A DNA stretch of 60,136 bases from Symbiodinium natans (GCA_905221605.1 CAJNDS010001657.1:623876-684011), one strand, 5' to 3'. Counted from the stretch's first letter, positions 12,881 through 25,139 are shown. A program made the numbers and translations. Notes: generated by a model not told the origin, from the sequence alone.

Positions 12881-13160
12881 TCACTACACTGCGTGCGGAG
12901 GCGATTTCAACACTCAGCTACACGTCGGTCAGCGCGGGGATTTGCTCATGCAGAAAGCTCATATGTTCAACACGGTCGTCGCACATGCAGAGAAAGAGCA
13001 TGACAGTTGGACGTTTTGCATGGGGGTACGGCGTCGCTTGGATGTTGGGCTTTGTAGTACTGTGGCTTTGACGTTACGTACGCATGGTGGACCAACTGAT
13101 TTGCTAGATTTGGGATCTGATCATCGAGCGGTTCGTGCGGCCCTTGAGCTATATGGGTGA
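12876..13160 (+). pseudogene. LINE endonuclease (EEP/APE) fragment
   Basis: The frame reads GGDFNTQL at 12897-12920, the GDFN motif of exonuclease-endonuclease-phosphatase domains. It then reads DSWTFCMGVRRRLDVGLCS (the RxDxxL segment) and ends with LDLGSDHRAVRAALEL, the SDH catalytic motif. Only the C-terminal part of the endonuclease is present; the N-terminal catalytic residues are missing. This domain in non-LTR elements nicks target DNA. It lies upstream of same-strand RT material at 13.5-14.8 kb, in the order expected for one decayed LINE. Confidence 0.75.
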
Positions 13161-13309
13161 CCGTGCCACGTAATCGCCGAGGACGCAAGCCACACGCAAG
13201 CAACGCTTGGATTGGGGGCGATGCCACACCGGTCGCGTCAAGGGCGGCTCTCGCCCGGGACGGGAAGCAAGAGCCGGCAAAATTTGATTTGATTTAAATC
13301 CACGAAATT

Positions 13310-14828
13310 TTGTTTAGATATTCACAACGCACGTTGAAGTCGATGACGGTTCAAAAACTGTGTTGCTCGATGGCAAGACGCAGAAATACCTGGGCGCTCC
13401 CGATCCGGAGATGCTACAAAAAGCAAAGGAGTCGAACTCGCTCATTTTTTTTCTCGCTCCTTTTTGCCTGCTGCATGACGGTCCCCGGTCCCTGTGCATC
13501 GGGAGGGGTGGGGAGGACGGAGGTCCAAAGCCCTTCAAGTGTGGAAAGGCAAGCGGCTTGGGGACGCGGGACGGGCTGCTTCGGAGGAGGCAGCGCCAAG
13601 GAGGTCGCTCAACTCCAAGGGCTCCCCATCATCAACGTTGGCCGCGCTTACTAGCGAGCGATGTCGCAGCAGGTGAGGGGCTGTGCGGGAGCGGCTACGA
13701 GCGAAGAGTCTGATGAACTGGGCTGCCTCCTCGCTCCACCGTCCACCGAGCTCAATCCCGACCACAGCGAGCCGGCACCTTGCGAACCGGAGGGTTTCGG
13801 GGTATGTCCGCTGTTTGGCTTTGCGAGCCACACGCAGGGCAGCGCGGGCTGTGAGGCGTTGGTGACAGCGAACCTAGTCCAAGGCAGAGACAAGCGTGGT
13901 GTCGATGGCCAACTGGCGCCTCTACAGAAGGGAAGGCCGTTGGCGATGACCTTTATGCGCCGCTTGGACGATGGTTCGGCGCCGGGCACAGGGCAGGGAG
14001 CAGGGGCAGCTGCACCTTGGTGCAAGTAGGCAAGGCCGTGAGAATTTTGGCCGCGAAGGGACCGGACTGGGATTCAAGCAGCGCTTGCGAAGGGACGTCC
14101 ATCCTCTGTGCCAGGGAACCCGCGCATGAAGTGTCAAGGACACGGGAAGCACTGCGCTGCCAGCACCGAGTGCAGTCCACCGCATGGAAAAGCTCCTCGC
14201 TGAGCACGTCCGCCTCAGCCTGGACGCTGTCCGCCCTGCGCGATTGCTCGCTGTTGCTCACGACAGAGCGGGCACGCGGTATCGTGCTTGGCCTGGCATC
14301 GCGGAAGAAACCCGTCATCTGCCCGCCATGCCTCTTCAATCCTGCAGGCTTGCGGCTTCGACCCGCCTGCGTGGCATGCGATGTGGGCTTCGAAGCCGCG
14401 CCGTCCGAGCGGACGACGAGCCGGGCCCTCGAGTGTAAGTGCGGGCCCTTCCCAGCACGCTTCTCACCGTGCCGCCTGCCAGCCCAGAGCTCACGCTCAC
14501 GGAGGTCCTCCAGTCGACGCACACCAGTTGCGGAAGCGTTGCGCACTTCCAAGCGCGACTCGGCCGCAGGGTTGTCCGGCGCAACCGTCGAGCTGTACAA
14601 GCTGCTACGATGCGCCGGCGCGGGAGTCTTGCACTTTCGCTGTCAATGTCGCCGCGCTGCCAATTTGGCGATGCTGCTGCTTGCAGCTGTTGAATTGGAC
14701 CCACGGGCCACGGTTGTCATACCTCCATTTGCTTGTGGTGGGAGGACGCAGGACGAGTGCACGAGATCGCGCAGGCTGAGGGCGTCGAGCAGGGCGACCC
14801 CCTCGCGCCGGGGCTTTACGCGCTTGGC
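13310..14828 (+). pseudogene. LINE central region and reverse transcriptase, truncated and frameshifted
   Basis: Coding sense moves between frames. About 13550-13680 reads LNSKGSPSSTLAALTSER, a segment I associate with dinoflagellate LINE linkers. About 14315-14380 carries paired cysteines (CPPC, then CVAC), a likely zinc-binding pair. About 14565-14600 reads GLSGATVELYKLL (RT0-like). About 14690-14828 reads LDPRATVV and then, in another frame, WWEDAG and EQGDPLAPGLYALG, the RT motif B. About 45 residues expected between ATVV and WWEDAG, including the first catalytic aspartate, are absent. Coding sense stops at 14828, before the FLDDLY box. A non-functional LINE. Confidence 0.72.
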
Positions 14829-15789
14829 TAGTACTTTTGGGGGGTTTTAACTGGCATCGCTCGGCGTAAATACATATCGATCGGCGTCCATACTGGGGTC
14901 TTGCAATTCCGCACGGGACCCGGCACTGATACTAGCTGTCCGGTTTTCGGCTCCACATTGGGGTTTGCATTCTGGAACAAAACCGGGCAGTGATCCAAGC
15001 GGCCACCACGCAGTTGGCAGGACGTTTCCACGCTAGCTGGTCGAATGCACTTTATCTATATCAGAACCGGTCTCTGTCGCAGGGTTTGGTCCGCCATGGT
15101 CCGCCAGACACATGCAGCAGGCAGGCCAACCAGGCAGTGTGCACTCGAGCAGCTTCGGGTCTCAGGTGTCTCGCTTGCTCGCGCGCGCCTGCGCGCGCCA
15201 TGGTGCGCGGCAGCGGCCCGCCGAGCGATGGTGCATGGACCACCCTGGCAGCGCTCGCGGCGCCCCGCGTCCACGTGTGCACGCTGCTAGAACTTCCAGT
15301 GGGTGAACCGGTTGACTTGCTCGACGGGCAGGAGCTCGCTCTAAGCGAGTTCCTTGCGGGTGCCCCCTGCCTCAGCCCAGCAGGCTGGGGCATGGACCGC
15401 CGCCGCCGTAGACCCACTGCTCCTCGTGTCGTAGTAGAAGCAGAAGAAGGAAGAGCGCAAACCCCGCGCGAGTAAATTGTCTCCACCGAATGTGGCGACA
15501 GCGTGTGCAATTTTTATGTTTTGGGAGCTAGGTGTTCTCACCATGCCCATGTGTCACAGTACACGAGGCCTTGACTGACTCAGCTCGTGCTTGCACACGG
15601 CCCAACCGGAGCCGCCTCCGCAGCCGCCGCCCACCCCCCCTACGCATCCTTCTCCGCAAGGACCACCACCTGACTCGCCTCGTGGTTCCAGCTGCGAATC
15701 CGCTTCCTCCATCTGCTCCAGTTCTGTGTCCTAACTCCGGCTGTGCCACTTCGTTGGCCTGCATCGACGCGTTCTCCAACCCCTGCTGC
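14829..15789. other. No recognised gene between LINE pieces
   Basis: GC-rich DNA open in several frames on both strands, including a plus frame 14990-15475 and a minus frame 15061-15510. I recognise no domain in either. Position between two parts of the same LINE domain suggests insertion or rearrangement. Confidence 0.4.
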
Positions 15790-15902
15790 CTCGACGCCGA
15801 GCGTGCCTGGACCTTCGGCGCTTATGACAGCGTCAGCCGCGCAGCCATCATTGGCAAGCTCAAAGAGGTAGCGCCGCAAGTCTTGCCCTTCGTCCAGTCG
15901 CC
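15790..15902 (+). pseudogene. LINE reverse transcriptase motif A fragment
   Basis: The frame reads FGAYDSVSRAAIIGKLKEVAP followed by QVLPFVQ. This matches the RT segment usually reading GRSAYDxxSRAAFLxKLxEVAPxLLPFVR, and it is the segment missing from the LINE copy ending at 14828. It stops at about 15902, where opposite-strand tyrosine recombinase sequence begins. Confidence 0.65.
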
Positions 15903-17146
15903 TCCGCTCGGGCCAAAAGTCCACGATATCGAGCGTGCGAAACATTGAACAAATAGCTTTCAGGCTCCGCTTCGTACAACAGTTGCTGAAGCACACGAGC
16001 CACCACTGGATCACGGCCCCAATGAAGAGATGCAACTTGCTCACGTCGGACTTTTGTACCGCAGCCACTCCCAAACGCAATACAAACTTTGGACAAGCAG
16101 CGGTTGGCCTGAGAACATCCTGCTCGCGCAGTCCGAGCAGCTCACTGGGACGAAGCCCCGTCAAGCACTGGACCACAAGCCCAATTGCCAAACAAGCTGG
16201 TGTCAAAGCTCTCTCTGGAAAAAGGCATGCCGTCAACAACATCGTCATGCAAGTTTAGCGCCAAACCCAGCTGCTCTGAATTTGCTCTCAGTGCTTCCAG
16301 CTCAGCTTCACTGACCTTAGTCAGGCAAATGCCATAACCACCATGGTCAAGTTCGTTTTGCCCCATGGCATCTGCGGGCCTGAGAACATCCTGCTCGCGC
16401 AGTCCGAGCAGCTCACTGGGACGAAGCCCCGTCAAGCACTGGACCACAAGCCCAATTGCCAAACAAGCTGGTGTCAAAGCTCTCTCTGGAAAAGGCATGC
16501 CGTCAACAACATCGTCATGCAAGCTTAGCGCCAAACCCAGCTGCTCTGAATTTGCTCTCAGTGCTTCCAGCTCAGCTTCACTGACCTTAGTCAGGCAAAT
16601 GCCATAACCACCATGGTCAAGTTCGTTTTGCCCCATGGCATCTGTGGCCAGTAACATGTCGACCACGTGTTCATCCGAAGGCTCCACGATACGTGCTGCT
16701 TCCATGGGCACTTGGGCATGCGTCTTGGAAACTGATGCATAACCTATCACGTCCACCTTGGCGGACTTGACGAGCGCCGCAACAGCTGATTGGCCGCCTG
16801 TCGGAGTGACCCCCCGGCGGACCCGAAGACCAGCTCTGCTCAACTCGAACAGGTGTCTCCACACAGCTCTTTGCGCCTGATTTGGTTCAGCCCGCGCCGC
16901 TGATCCAGAGAGCTTCAGCTTGTGTCTGTTTGTGCCCACATGCATGAAGTTGAGAAAATGAATCAAACCGACTGTGTACTTCCAAAGCCGCAACCTCTTG
17001 GAAAACCTGTTTCTCAAACGAGCGGAGGATGAATTTGGAAACAACGGCTGCGGCGGCACTGGGAGCGGGAAAAGCTCATCATGCGCTGTACGCGCTGTGG
17101 CTGCTCCTCTGTCTTCTGCTGTTTGACTTGGCGGCGTCGCCCCCAA
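15860..17146 (-). pseudogene. Tyrosine recombinase (Crypton/phage-integrase-like), broken
   Basis: A DNA strand-exchange enzyme of the tyrosine recombinase fold. The minus frame from 17146 has a basic start, then LRLWKYTVGLIHFLNFMHVG, a helical N-terminal core, and reaches CLAIGLVVQCLTGLRPSELLGL, the box with the first catalytic Arg (TGLRPSE). It continues in other frames as CPKFVLRLG and GTKVRREQVASLHWG, then SHARYRGLLARAEATG, and stops at about 15900 where LINE sequence starts. The downstream HxxR and Tyr motifs are missing. A 271-bp tandem duplication repeats the Arg box and shifts the frame. Comparable proteins occur in dinoflagellate Crypton- or DIRS-like elements (from memory). Confidence 0.72.
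16106..16647. repeat. 271-bp tandem duplication inside the tyrosine recombinase
   Basis: Copy 1 starts at 16106 and copy 2 at 16377; both open with GGCCTGAGAACATCC. They are nearly identical apart from one extra A in copy 1 (GAAAAAGG versus GAAAAGG) and a few substitutions. The unit codes for the Arg-box segment, so the translated protein carries the TGLRPSE box twice, with a frame change between copies. Near identity points to a recent event or an assembly artefact. Confidence 0.92.
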
Positions 17147-17387
17147 TGGGCCAGCAGCTGCCCATGAGGGGCCGCCAGGGTGTCAGCCTTGAGTGGCTGT
17201 TGCGGCCGGTCTGCCGCCACCTCCTTGTTTCTTAGCTCCTCGTCCTCGTCCAGCTCCCTTGGGTGCGCCTTTGGGTGCCCCCTTGGAGGTAGACGACTCT
17301 CCGCGCTACGCCTTGGCCCTTTCACGGCGTTTGTGCTCGCCTTGGGCAAACAACGATGCTTCCGATACCAACCAGGCCGGCGCAATG

Positions 17388-18826
17388 TCATTTCGTTGGC
17401 TTAATGGCCAGCATAGACGTTGCTGCATCCCGATCGCCCGTTCGCTTCTCGTGCACATAAGAGGCTAGCCTCCTCAAGGCAACCTCTGCTGTGTCGCTGC
17501 GCGCAATCAGGGAGAGAGCCTGAGCCTGCGAATCCTTGGCGTCCCTCACGGCAAAGTCGACCAATGATGCTTGATTGAACAAGTCCAAATTCAATGCACC
17601 AAGGTCGTCATCCTCGACAGCATTCTCCGCGTCCAAAAGCCCATTGTCAAAGAGAGGCGTGGAATGGGCTAACGCCGCACTGTTTTCCAATTCTGCCAGC
17701 TTGCCGAAAGTCCGCAGCAGTGCTTCCACACGAGACTCCAGCTTCCCGATGTCGCCCACTTCTTTCCAAAAATTGCGAGACCAGCTGGGTATGAGCGCAG
17801 AACGCGCCGCCCATTTGACAAGCAAACAAAAAAAAAACAAAAGCAAACCCTTGACCAGCTTCGCCTGTGACTGGGTGGCTTCGATCGTGGCCATAGACAA
17901 GGGAGCATAAAAGTTGTCCTTGGCATCACTTCTGGGCAATGGTCCTCTCACTTCGGAATCCGGCTGAAGGGCCTTCGAACACATACTGGCCAGCTGATCA
18001 CATTCAGGCTCGTCACCTGTGAGTTCCGCTGCCTTCAATGACTCGCCACTAACCTGAAAGAGCAGGGCGCCGCTGCACAGCGAGATGTCCACCAAGCCCG
18101 ACTCGTGAGCGTTTGTCACCACACCATATTCATTTCTGAAATCCTGGTATGGAGGCTTGTCCATCACCATCACGGCTTGCCCGACCGCCGGGCGCCAGCG
18201 AAGCGCAGGGGCAGGTGGTGGCGGGGCTCCGCGCAACGGTGCACTAGCCAAGGAAGTGAGTGACTGCATCAATTCGGTCGAAGCTCCGCGAACGTGAACA
18301 TTCTCGCTCGGCACTGCTGGGGGTGAAATCACTGTGTCATTCATCTGCTCCTGAATCTGCTCCTCGTCTGAGTGGCGTGTCTGACCAATCATTGGATTGA
18401 GGCCAGTGTCTGCGCAACCCCTCACTGACGCGGGGCAAGACAAATGCTTGCACATACCAGCATGAGGCGTGTGCGGCCCGTCCAGTCATCTTCGGCAAGG
18501 CAAGGAAGACGCGTGGCTGACTGAGTGCCTTGCGTTGCACCAGTCCACAACTCCCACATGAGCGTGCTGAAATCCTCCACTTCCCAGTCCATGTCGGGCT
18601 GCGTGAGGCTGGCTAAGCCCATCAACGCGACTTGAAAAACTGCACATTCCTCATCGAGATTGTTTGGTCGCCTTCTTCCGAGCTCCTGCCTGGCCAGGCG
18701 CACTGCTTTGTCAAGTGCAGCATCGGTTTGGTCCGACAAGTCCCGACTTAACAGGACCTGCCGTATGGCAGCCCTAGTGCTGCCCGCAACTCTCATGGCG
18801 ATGAGCTGTCTAACGACGTACCCCAC
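17388..18826 (-). CDS. Unknown protein upstream of the tyrosine recombinase, two or more exons
   Basis: Two minus frames run end to end: 18826-18422, with YVVRQLIAMRVAGSTRAAIR and LDEECAVFQVALMGLASL, then 18455-17388. The second contains an acid-rich Gln segment, WRPAVGQAVMVMDKPPYQ followed by YGVVTNAHESGLVDISL (possibly a small barrel-like domain), a hydrophobic helix LVKGLLLFFFCLLVKWAA and a helical LESRVEALLRTFGKLAEL segment. No family recognised. It lies directly upstream of and on the same strand as the recombinase, so it may be the N-terminal part of one element protein. The open frames are long and low in repeats, which favours real coding. Exon joins not determined. Confidence 0.45.
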
Positions 18827-21800
18827 CCGTTTGAGAGCTTGAAAAAGTCTTCACATGAAAATTTCATGTGTGACTGCATCACATAAACTCATCACATTGC
18901 AACAAAGAGCCGTCCTACAAAAGCGAGAGGGTGTTCAAACACGTGTATGTGTAAGGACTTTTTGTCCCACCCTAGACTCGCGTTAGAAACTCCGAAGCAA
19001 CATAAACCATCGTGCCCACACTTAATCAGCTGCCGCGCGTTGGCGAGGCCTTTGTGACGCAACCCTAGTGTCGCCCGTGCGACGTGATGGCAGCCCCAAG
19101 CTGGCGCGCCTGAGGGGGATGGGGTCGCACTTGCGGCGGCGCAGCGCCACAAGCTCGCACGGTATCCCGAGCTCACCCGCGGGCCCGCATCGCGCTTAGA
19201 GCTCCAGCGGGCCAGACGCTGCAAGCTCGTCGTGTTTGGAAGTGGCATTCAGAGCCTCCGAAGCAGCAGCGCAGGGAACACAGGCGAGTCCAGTAATCCA
19301 CTTCCCTTGATACTAAACCCCTTACCCCTAATATCAAATCACCCCCCCAGATACCATTTCTATATGACTAGACTGGGGTATTGAATTAGGATAGGGCCAA
19401 GTAGGTGAGCGCGGAATATTACAAATAGCAGCAGGGGATTGGGCACAAACCGAACGACGCGCAGCTAGTCAGTACGCCAAAACTTGCGCGAAAAAAATCG
19501 CTCGGTTATTTGTCGACATGCAAGCTGGCTTTGGAAGACCGTGTGTATAGTTCGCTATTGCTACGTACATGCCACTGCGCGCCCATCACCTCTGTCGCAT
19601 GTTCCCGCCCCATCTGTGCGGCGACGCTTGCTCGCACTTCAGGGGTGGTCTTGCCGGTGGTGGGGATTTCTGAGCGTGGCTTTGCGAAGCACGCTTGCAG
19701 CCACACTGCCTGGGACACCGTGCGCTGCAGTACGCTCGGGGGCGTTTGCGCGGGCGATGCAGGCGCAACAAGGTGCGGAGGAAAAAACACCTCCTGCGCT
19801 GTCCAACCAGCGTGGCTGTTTCCACTTGCAAGGTATGAGCGCCGCGCTGCGGCCGGAAGCTCAACGCCTCTGTGCCATCGTGGGCCTGATGGCATCATCA
19901 TTGCATGCGGTTGAGGTTGAGAACGGTCCGGCACTGATACACTTCAGTTTCAACATGCCTGCATCTGGTACAATGCCCTCGCAAATTGCTTGCCAGCAAC
20001 ACAGGTGCTGATTTGAAGTCGTCGCACATCGACCTCGCGTTTGGCGCCTCCAAGCGCGCCAGCTTAGATGTGATCATGGTGTGTGCTGGAGCATGCAAAA
20101 CAAAGCATGCTGGGTCATTTGACAGGTCGTGTAAACATTGGGTGGCGGCATTAACAGACGAGATGTCCAGGCGAGAAGGGATGCCAGTAGCATGCATTCA
20201 CGTGTGTTTGCAACGCGCCCATAGTGCCTGCAGCTGCCGATTCGGACCTGTAGGAACCAGCACGAGAAGTTCAACTGCAAGAAACCGGAAGGCTCACGTC
20301 TCCAATATTGTTTAGGAGGTTTTACTTATGCGTGTTGTGTTGACAAAGAGCAATGACTTCCAAGAGCATTTGTGCAGGTTTCGAATTCTTAGGGGCCGAG
20401 CTCCGGAAGCCACGTGCTTAAAACCAAAATCAGTACGGTATGTTTACATTTTATTGTAAGCATGGTAGCCGACGACGCCGTTGAAAGGTCGAGCATCTCA
20501 TTCGGCGAGCGTGTGGGTCCCAGCGGTCCCGGCACAATGTGGTGTTGATGCCTGACCGATCACTGTAGCCTTGCGCCGCTTGAAGGATCCGAAGAAGTTA
20601 TGTTGTCCGAGCCTAAAGAGAGTTCATGGCGAGCGTGTTGGCAAATGTGCTTGAAAGGAAGGCAGGGTGCTTGCCAGGAGCCATGCCAAACAGCAGTTCA
20701 CTGCCCCGCCCAAGGTGGGATGCACGTGCGTGTTTTTTACTCCACATATATACTGTGGTGCGGATATTGACAGTAGCCAAAGGCACCTTGGTGCAGAGAA
20801 TTCCACGTAACCATACATCGTTTTGATTTTCCGCTTGCCGTGGAGTTCTTGCTCGAAGAAGGATTTGCCCACCAAAGACCAAATGCTTGTGACGTGTTCC
20901 TACCAGTTCACTGTTATGTGCACAAACCGCACGACCGAACCATAATCAGAACCGCATGCCTTTGGAATGAACGGGTAGTGCAACATGCCGACCCCTTTGA
21001 ATCAGACTACGTTGTCTGATGCATTCTGGGATTTGCCTCGGCCCCTTGGCTACTGCAGCTCTTGTTTCGCGACGTGCCCTGGGATTATTATTGTGGCAAT
21101 ATTCACGAGGTCCCGGCGGCTATTGCGCCAATGCTTGCTGCACCTTGGCTTGCTCTTGCTGACAGGCATGCGCCGTCTGAGTCCTGCCTGTTCCAGGCAC
21201 CCTTTTTACAAGCGTTTGGTGGATGGTACCGGCTCCATGTACCATTTTCGAACCTTCGTGCCTTGACAAGCTTGGATCAACATGCGTGGTGCTGTTGCGT
21301 GTTTTTGTTTGCCAGATGCCATGTGTCGCGTGTGAGATTTTTCAAGGTGCAGCAACAAATGTTGCTCCTACCAGTATGGCGCCTTATAGCTGACACGCTG
21401 CAAAAGAACGAAGAAGCCATACCACAGGCGGCCTGGGCCAAGTCGCGAGTTGTTACAATGGTTACATCAGATTAAGAGTGGTTTTATTCATGTGTGTGCG
21501 GTATGCCCTGACGTCTTTGGGTTGTGACAACAGCGTGCTGGCTAGGTCGCAGACCATTTGACTGAAGAAGCGGGAATCCAGAACACCTTTGCGGAAAGTT
21601 TCGGCTTTTCTCCCGAGGCGCCATTTCGACATGTCCGGGAAGGGATTCCTGCGAAGTTCGGTCGATGATTTCAAATGCTCGTTGTTATGTCAACTGGAAC
21701 CCTAACCTACAGCCATATGCGCGCACCAACTTCCAAACACAAGCTCGAGGATGGCCAAGCGAAAGGAATGTGTGTGTGTGTGTGTGTGTTCGCGCTGTTG

Positions 21801-22033
21801 CCATGACGCCACGTCAAAATGTCACAGACCACGGTGGAACACATTTGTTTGGGCAAAGGCTCCGGATCCGCTTCCGAGCACTTTGGCGTACATGGCCTCC
21901 CAGCTGACATGGGGTCTTGTTGTTTGGCCAAGAGGTTCCGCAGCTTGAAATGATGTCTGGACTGAGGAACTTGGCTTTATGCTGGCGTCTGATATGTTTT
22001 CGGGTCGAACCTTTCGTTGTCGATGGTTGTTGG
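18827..22033. other. No recognised gene
   Basis: I find no family motifs on either strand. A plus frame at 21062-21475 (137 codons, containing DVPWDYYCGNIHEVPAAI) is protein-like in composition but overlaps another open plus frame and matches nothing I know. CCCTAA-like words occur near 19310-19330, and a (GT)n run at 21769-21789. Confidence 0.4.
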
Positions 22034-23703
22034 TGAAGCTGAAGAGCTGAAGAGCTGAAGAGATGAAGAGATGCAGAGGTGAAGAGCTGAAGAGATGAAG
22101 AGATGAATAGATGAAGGGATGAAGGGATGAAGGGAGGAAGGGAGGAAGGGATGAAGGGATGATGGTATGAAGAGAGATGAAGAGATGAAGGGATGAAGAG
22201 ATGAAGAGATGCAGGGATGCAGGGATGAAGAGAGGAAGAGATGAAGAGATGAAGAGATGAAGAGATGAAGAGATGAAGAGATGAAGAGATGAAGAGATGA
22301 AGAGATGAAGAGATGAAGAGATGAAGAGATGAAGAGATCAAGAGATGAAGGGATGAAGGGATGAAGGGATGAAGGGATGATGGTATGAAGAGAGATGGAG
22401 AGATGAAGGGATGAAGAGATGAAGAGATGAAGAGATGAAGAGATGAAGAGAGGAAGAGAGGAAGAGAGGAAGAGAGGAAGAGAGGAAGAGATGAAGGGAT
22501 GAAGGGATGAAGGGATGAAGGGATGAAGAGGTGAAGAGGTGAAGAGGTGCAGGGATGTAGGGATGCAGGGATGAAGAGATGAAGAGATGAAGAGATGAAG
22601 AGATGAAGAGATGAAGAGATGAAGAGATGAAGAGATGAAGGGATGAAGAGATGAAGAGATGAAGAGAGGAAGAGAGGAAGAGAGGAAGAGAGGAAGAGAG
22701 GAAGAGAGGGAGAGAGGAAGAGAGGAAGAGAGGAAGAGAGGAAGAGATGAAGAGATGAAGGGATGAAGGGATGAAGAGGTGAAGAGGTGCAGGGATGCAG
22801 GGATGCAGGGATGAAGAGATGAAGAGATGAAGAGATGAAGAGATGAAGAGATGAAGAGATGAAGAGATGAAGAGATGAAGAGATGAAGAGATGAAGAGAT
22901 GAAGAGACGAAGAGATGAAGAGATGAAGAGATGAAGAGATGAAGAGATGAAGAGATGAAGAGATGAAGAGATGAAGAGATGAAGAGAGGAAGAGAGGAAG
23001 AGAGGAAGAGAGGAAGAGAGGAAGAGAGGAAGAGAGGAAGAGAGGAAGAGAGGAAGAGAGGAAGAGAGGAAGAGAGGAAGAGAGGAAGAGATGAAGAGAT
23101 GAAGGGATGAAGGGATGAAGAGGTGAAGAGGTGCAGGGATGCAGGGATGCAGGGATGAAGAGATGAAGAGATGAAGAGATGAAGAGATGAAGAGATGAAG
23201 AGATGAAGAGATGAAGAGATGAAGAGATGAAGAGATGAAGAGATCAAGAGACGAAGAGATGAAGAGATGAAGAGATGAAGAGATGAAGGGATGAAGGGAT
23301 GATGGTATGAAGAGAGATGAAGAGATGAAGGGATGAAGAGATGAAGGGATGAAGAGATGAAGAGACGAAGAGATGAAGAGAGGAAGAGAGGAAGAGATGA
23401 AGGGATGAAGAGATGAAGAGACGAAGAGATGAAGAGAGGAAGAGAGGAAGAGATGAAGAGATGAAGAGATGAAGGGATGAAGGGATGAAGAGATGAAGAG
23501 GTGAAGAGGTGAAGAGGTGAAGATGTGAAGAGGTGAAGATTTGAGAGGTGAAGAGGTAAAGAGATGAAGAGATGAAGAGATGAAGAGGGGAAGAGGTGAA
23601 GAGGGGAAGAGGCGAAGAGGTGAAGGGGTGAAGAGGTGAAGAGGTGAAAAGGTGAAGAGGTGAAGAGGTGAAGAGGTGAAGAGATGAAGAGATGAAGAGA
23701 TGA
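22034..23703 (+). repeat. 9-bp minisatellite, unit GATGAAGAG
   Basis: About 1.67 kb of a 9-bp unit with variants GAGGAAGAG, GATGAAGGG, GATGCAGGG and GGTGAAGAG. Variants come in blocks, and a block of GGTGAAGAG then three GATGCAGGG units recurs near 22525, 22771 and 23117, so there is a higher-order structure of several hundred bases. The period is a multiple of three, so all frames stay open. The 654-codon minus-strand frame (21814-23778, Leu-His-Leu-Phe-Ile-Ser-Ser repeats) is explained by this and is not a gene. Confidence 0.95.
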
Positions 23704-23745
23704 CAGTAGCGCAGATGATGAAGCATGATTATTCTGGGCTTGCTT

Positions 23746-23791
23746 GTGAAAGGAAACCATGTCTCCTCCATTGTCCATGGTTTCCTTTCAC
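23746..23791. repeat. Perfect 16-bp inverted repeat, 14-nt loop
   Basis: GTGAAAGGAAACCATG at 23746-23761 is exactly complementary to CATGGTTTCCTTTCAC at 23776-23791. It lies 43 bp past the end of the minisatellite. Confidence 0.9.
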
Positions 23792-25106
23792 GGTACGTTG
23801 GTTCTTCACGGTAGTTTGGTTGTTGTGCAGATTTCAACAGTTTTGCCCTAAACCTCAGAGCCCTGCCTCGAACTTTCCAAGGAATTCTTGCAAGACGTTG
23901 CAGACTTCCAACGCGGAGATCACACGACGCTCGTGTTGCATGTGCCTGTCACTTGAGGTATGGTTGCAGTGAGTGGATTGACGATACACATGCTATGGCA
24001 AAGCCCCGCGCCTGCTCCCAGCATCCTGTGGCAGATGTAAGGATTCTTGAAAGCACCGTACGTGCTTTAGCTGCTCTTTCATCGAGATTCCGGCTCCTGC
24101 ATTGGATCAGCCACGCGCTGCTGGATGCCATTCCGGACGGGTGGTGGTGACAAAGAAGTCGATGAGAGTAGCACAGCATGTGGTGTTGGCCAACCCAGTC
24201 AGGTTTTTGAGTTACAGCCTTTCCGATTCGGAAGTTTTGTACGCAGTTTTGTGAACAGGCCTCTGTTTTGGTGCTTACAGCGAAGCTGTCAGTGACCAGA
24301 ACATGCTGCAGAGAATTGCTGCGACCCCGTGAGGAAGTGGCCACGAGCGACAGTCCCAGCGCCAAGTGGTTGAGTTTTTGCCTCTGGGCTTCATAGGGAG
24401 AACCCCCCAGCGCTGAAGCGTACTTTTAAGTGAGTGGTTTGGTGAAGGTGGCTAAGAGGATCTGGTTGCTAGCGCAAGGAATACGTAGACTTCCAATCAC
24501 GTGCTCAATGGGGCTGTTTTCGGGTCGTTTCTATGCTAAGTGATGATACTAGCGCGAAGTCAACCTCAACATCCCCACGCGCTCACACGAAATTGTACCC
24601 CGACACTGAACCGCACAGCTTCCGCTGCAACATCAGACAACCATGCAGCGTCCGGAACTCTGACGATGAGTAGGGCGGCTTCAGGCAGGATGGACGTCGC
24701 AAGAGGTTGGGGGATGTTGGGGGTGTTTGGGGGTGGGAAAAGGTGAGGTACCTCCCGGTCTCGCCAACGTAACGTGGGAAATCAAAACTTGCCGTTTAGA
24801 TATTAAGCTTTTATAAGTTTCCCAACTCCGCCTGATGTTTTCAGCCTGCCTCCAGCATCACAGGGTCTGAGGCCAAGCATACGCAATCCGCGATTCTGTG
24901 CTGTTTCGTCGCTGAGTGCACCCCTTCACATCCAAGGGTCGGCCTAAGACTTTGGGCGGGAGTTAAAAAAGGAATCTTGCATTTTCGACTTCCCCCTTCC
25001 CGGGCGGGACGATGCAAAGGCGACACGGACGACTTCCGCAATCTTGCGGCGCGCCTCGGTGCAGCGTTGGACGTGGCCGCAAGCCGAGGACCCGTCATTT
25101 TCGTTC

Positions 25107-25139
<33 letters not shown>

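Noticed and set aside
13953-14704. Open minus-strand frames of 122-215 codons
   Set aside because: Antisense of plus-strand LINE coding sequence in GC-rich DNA; no motif of their own.
22034-23703. CRISPR-like array
   Set aside because: Continuous tandem units without spacers, in a eukaryotic nuclear context.
21814-23778. 654-codon minus-strand open frame
   Set aside because: It is the translation of a 9-bp minisatellite; all frames stay open because the period is a multiple of three.
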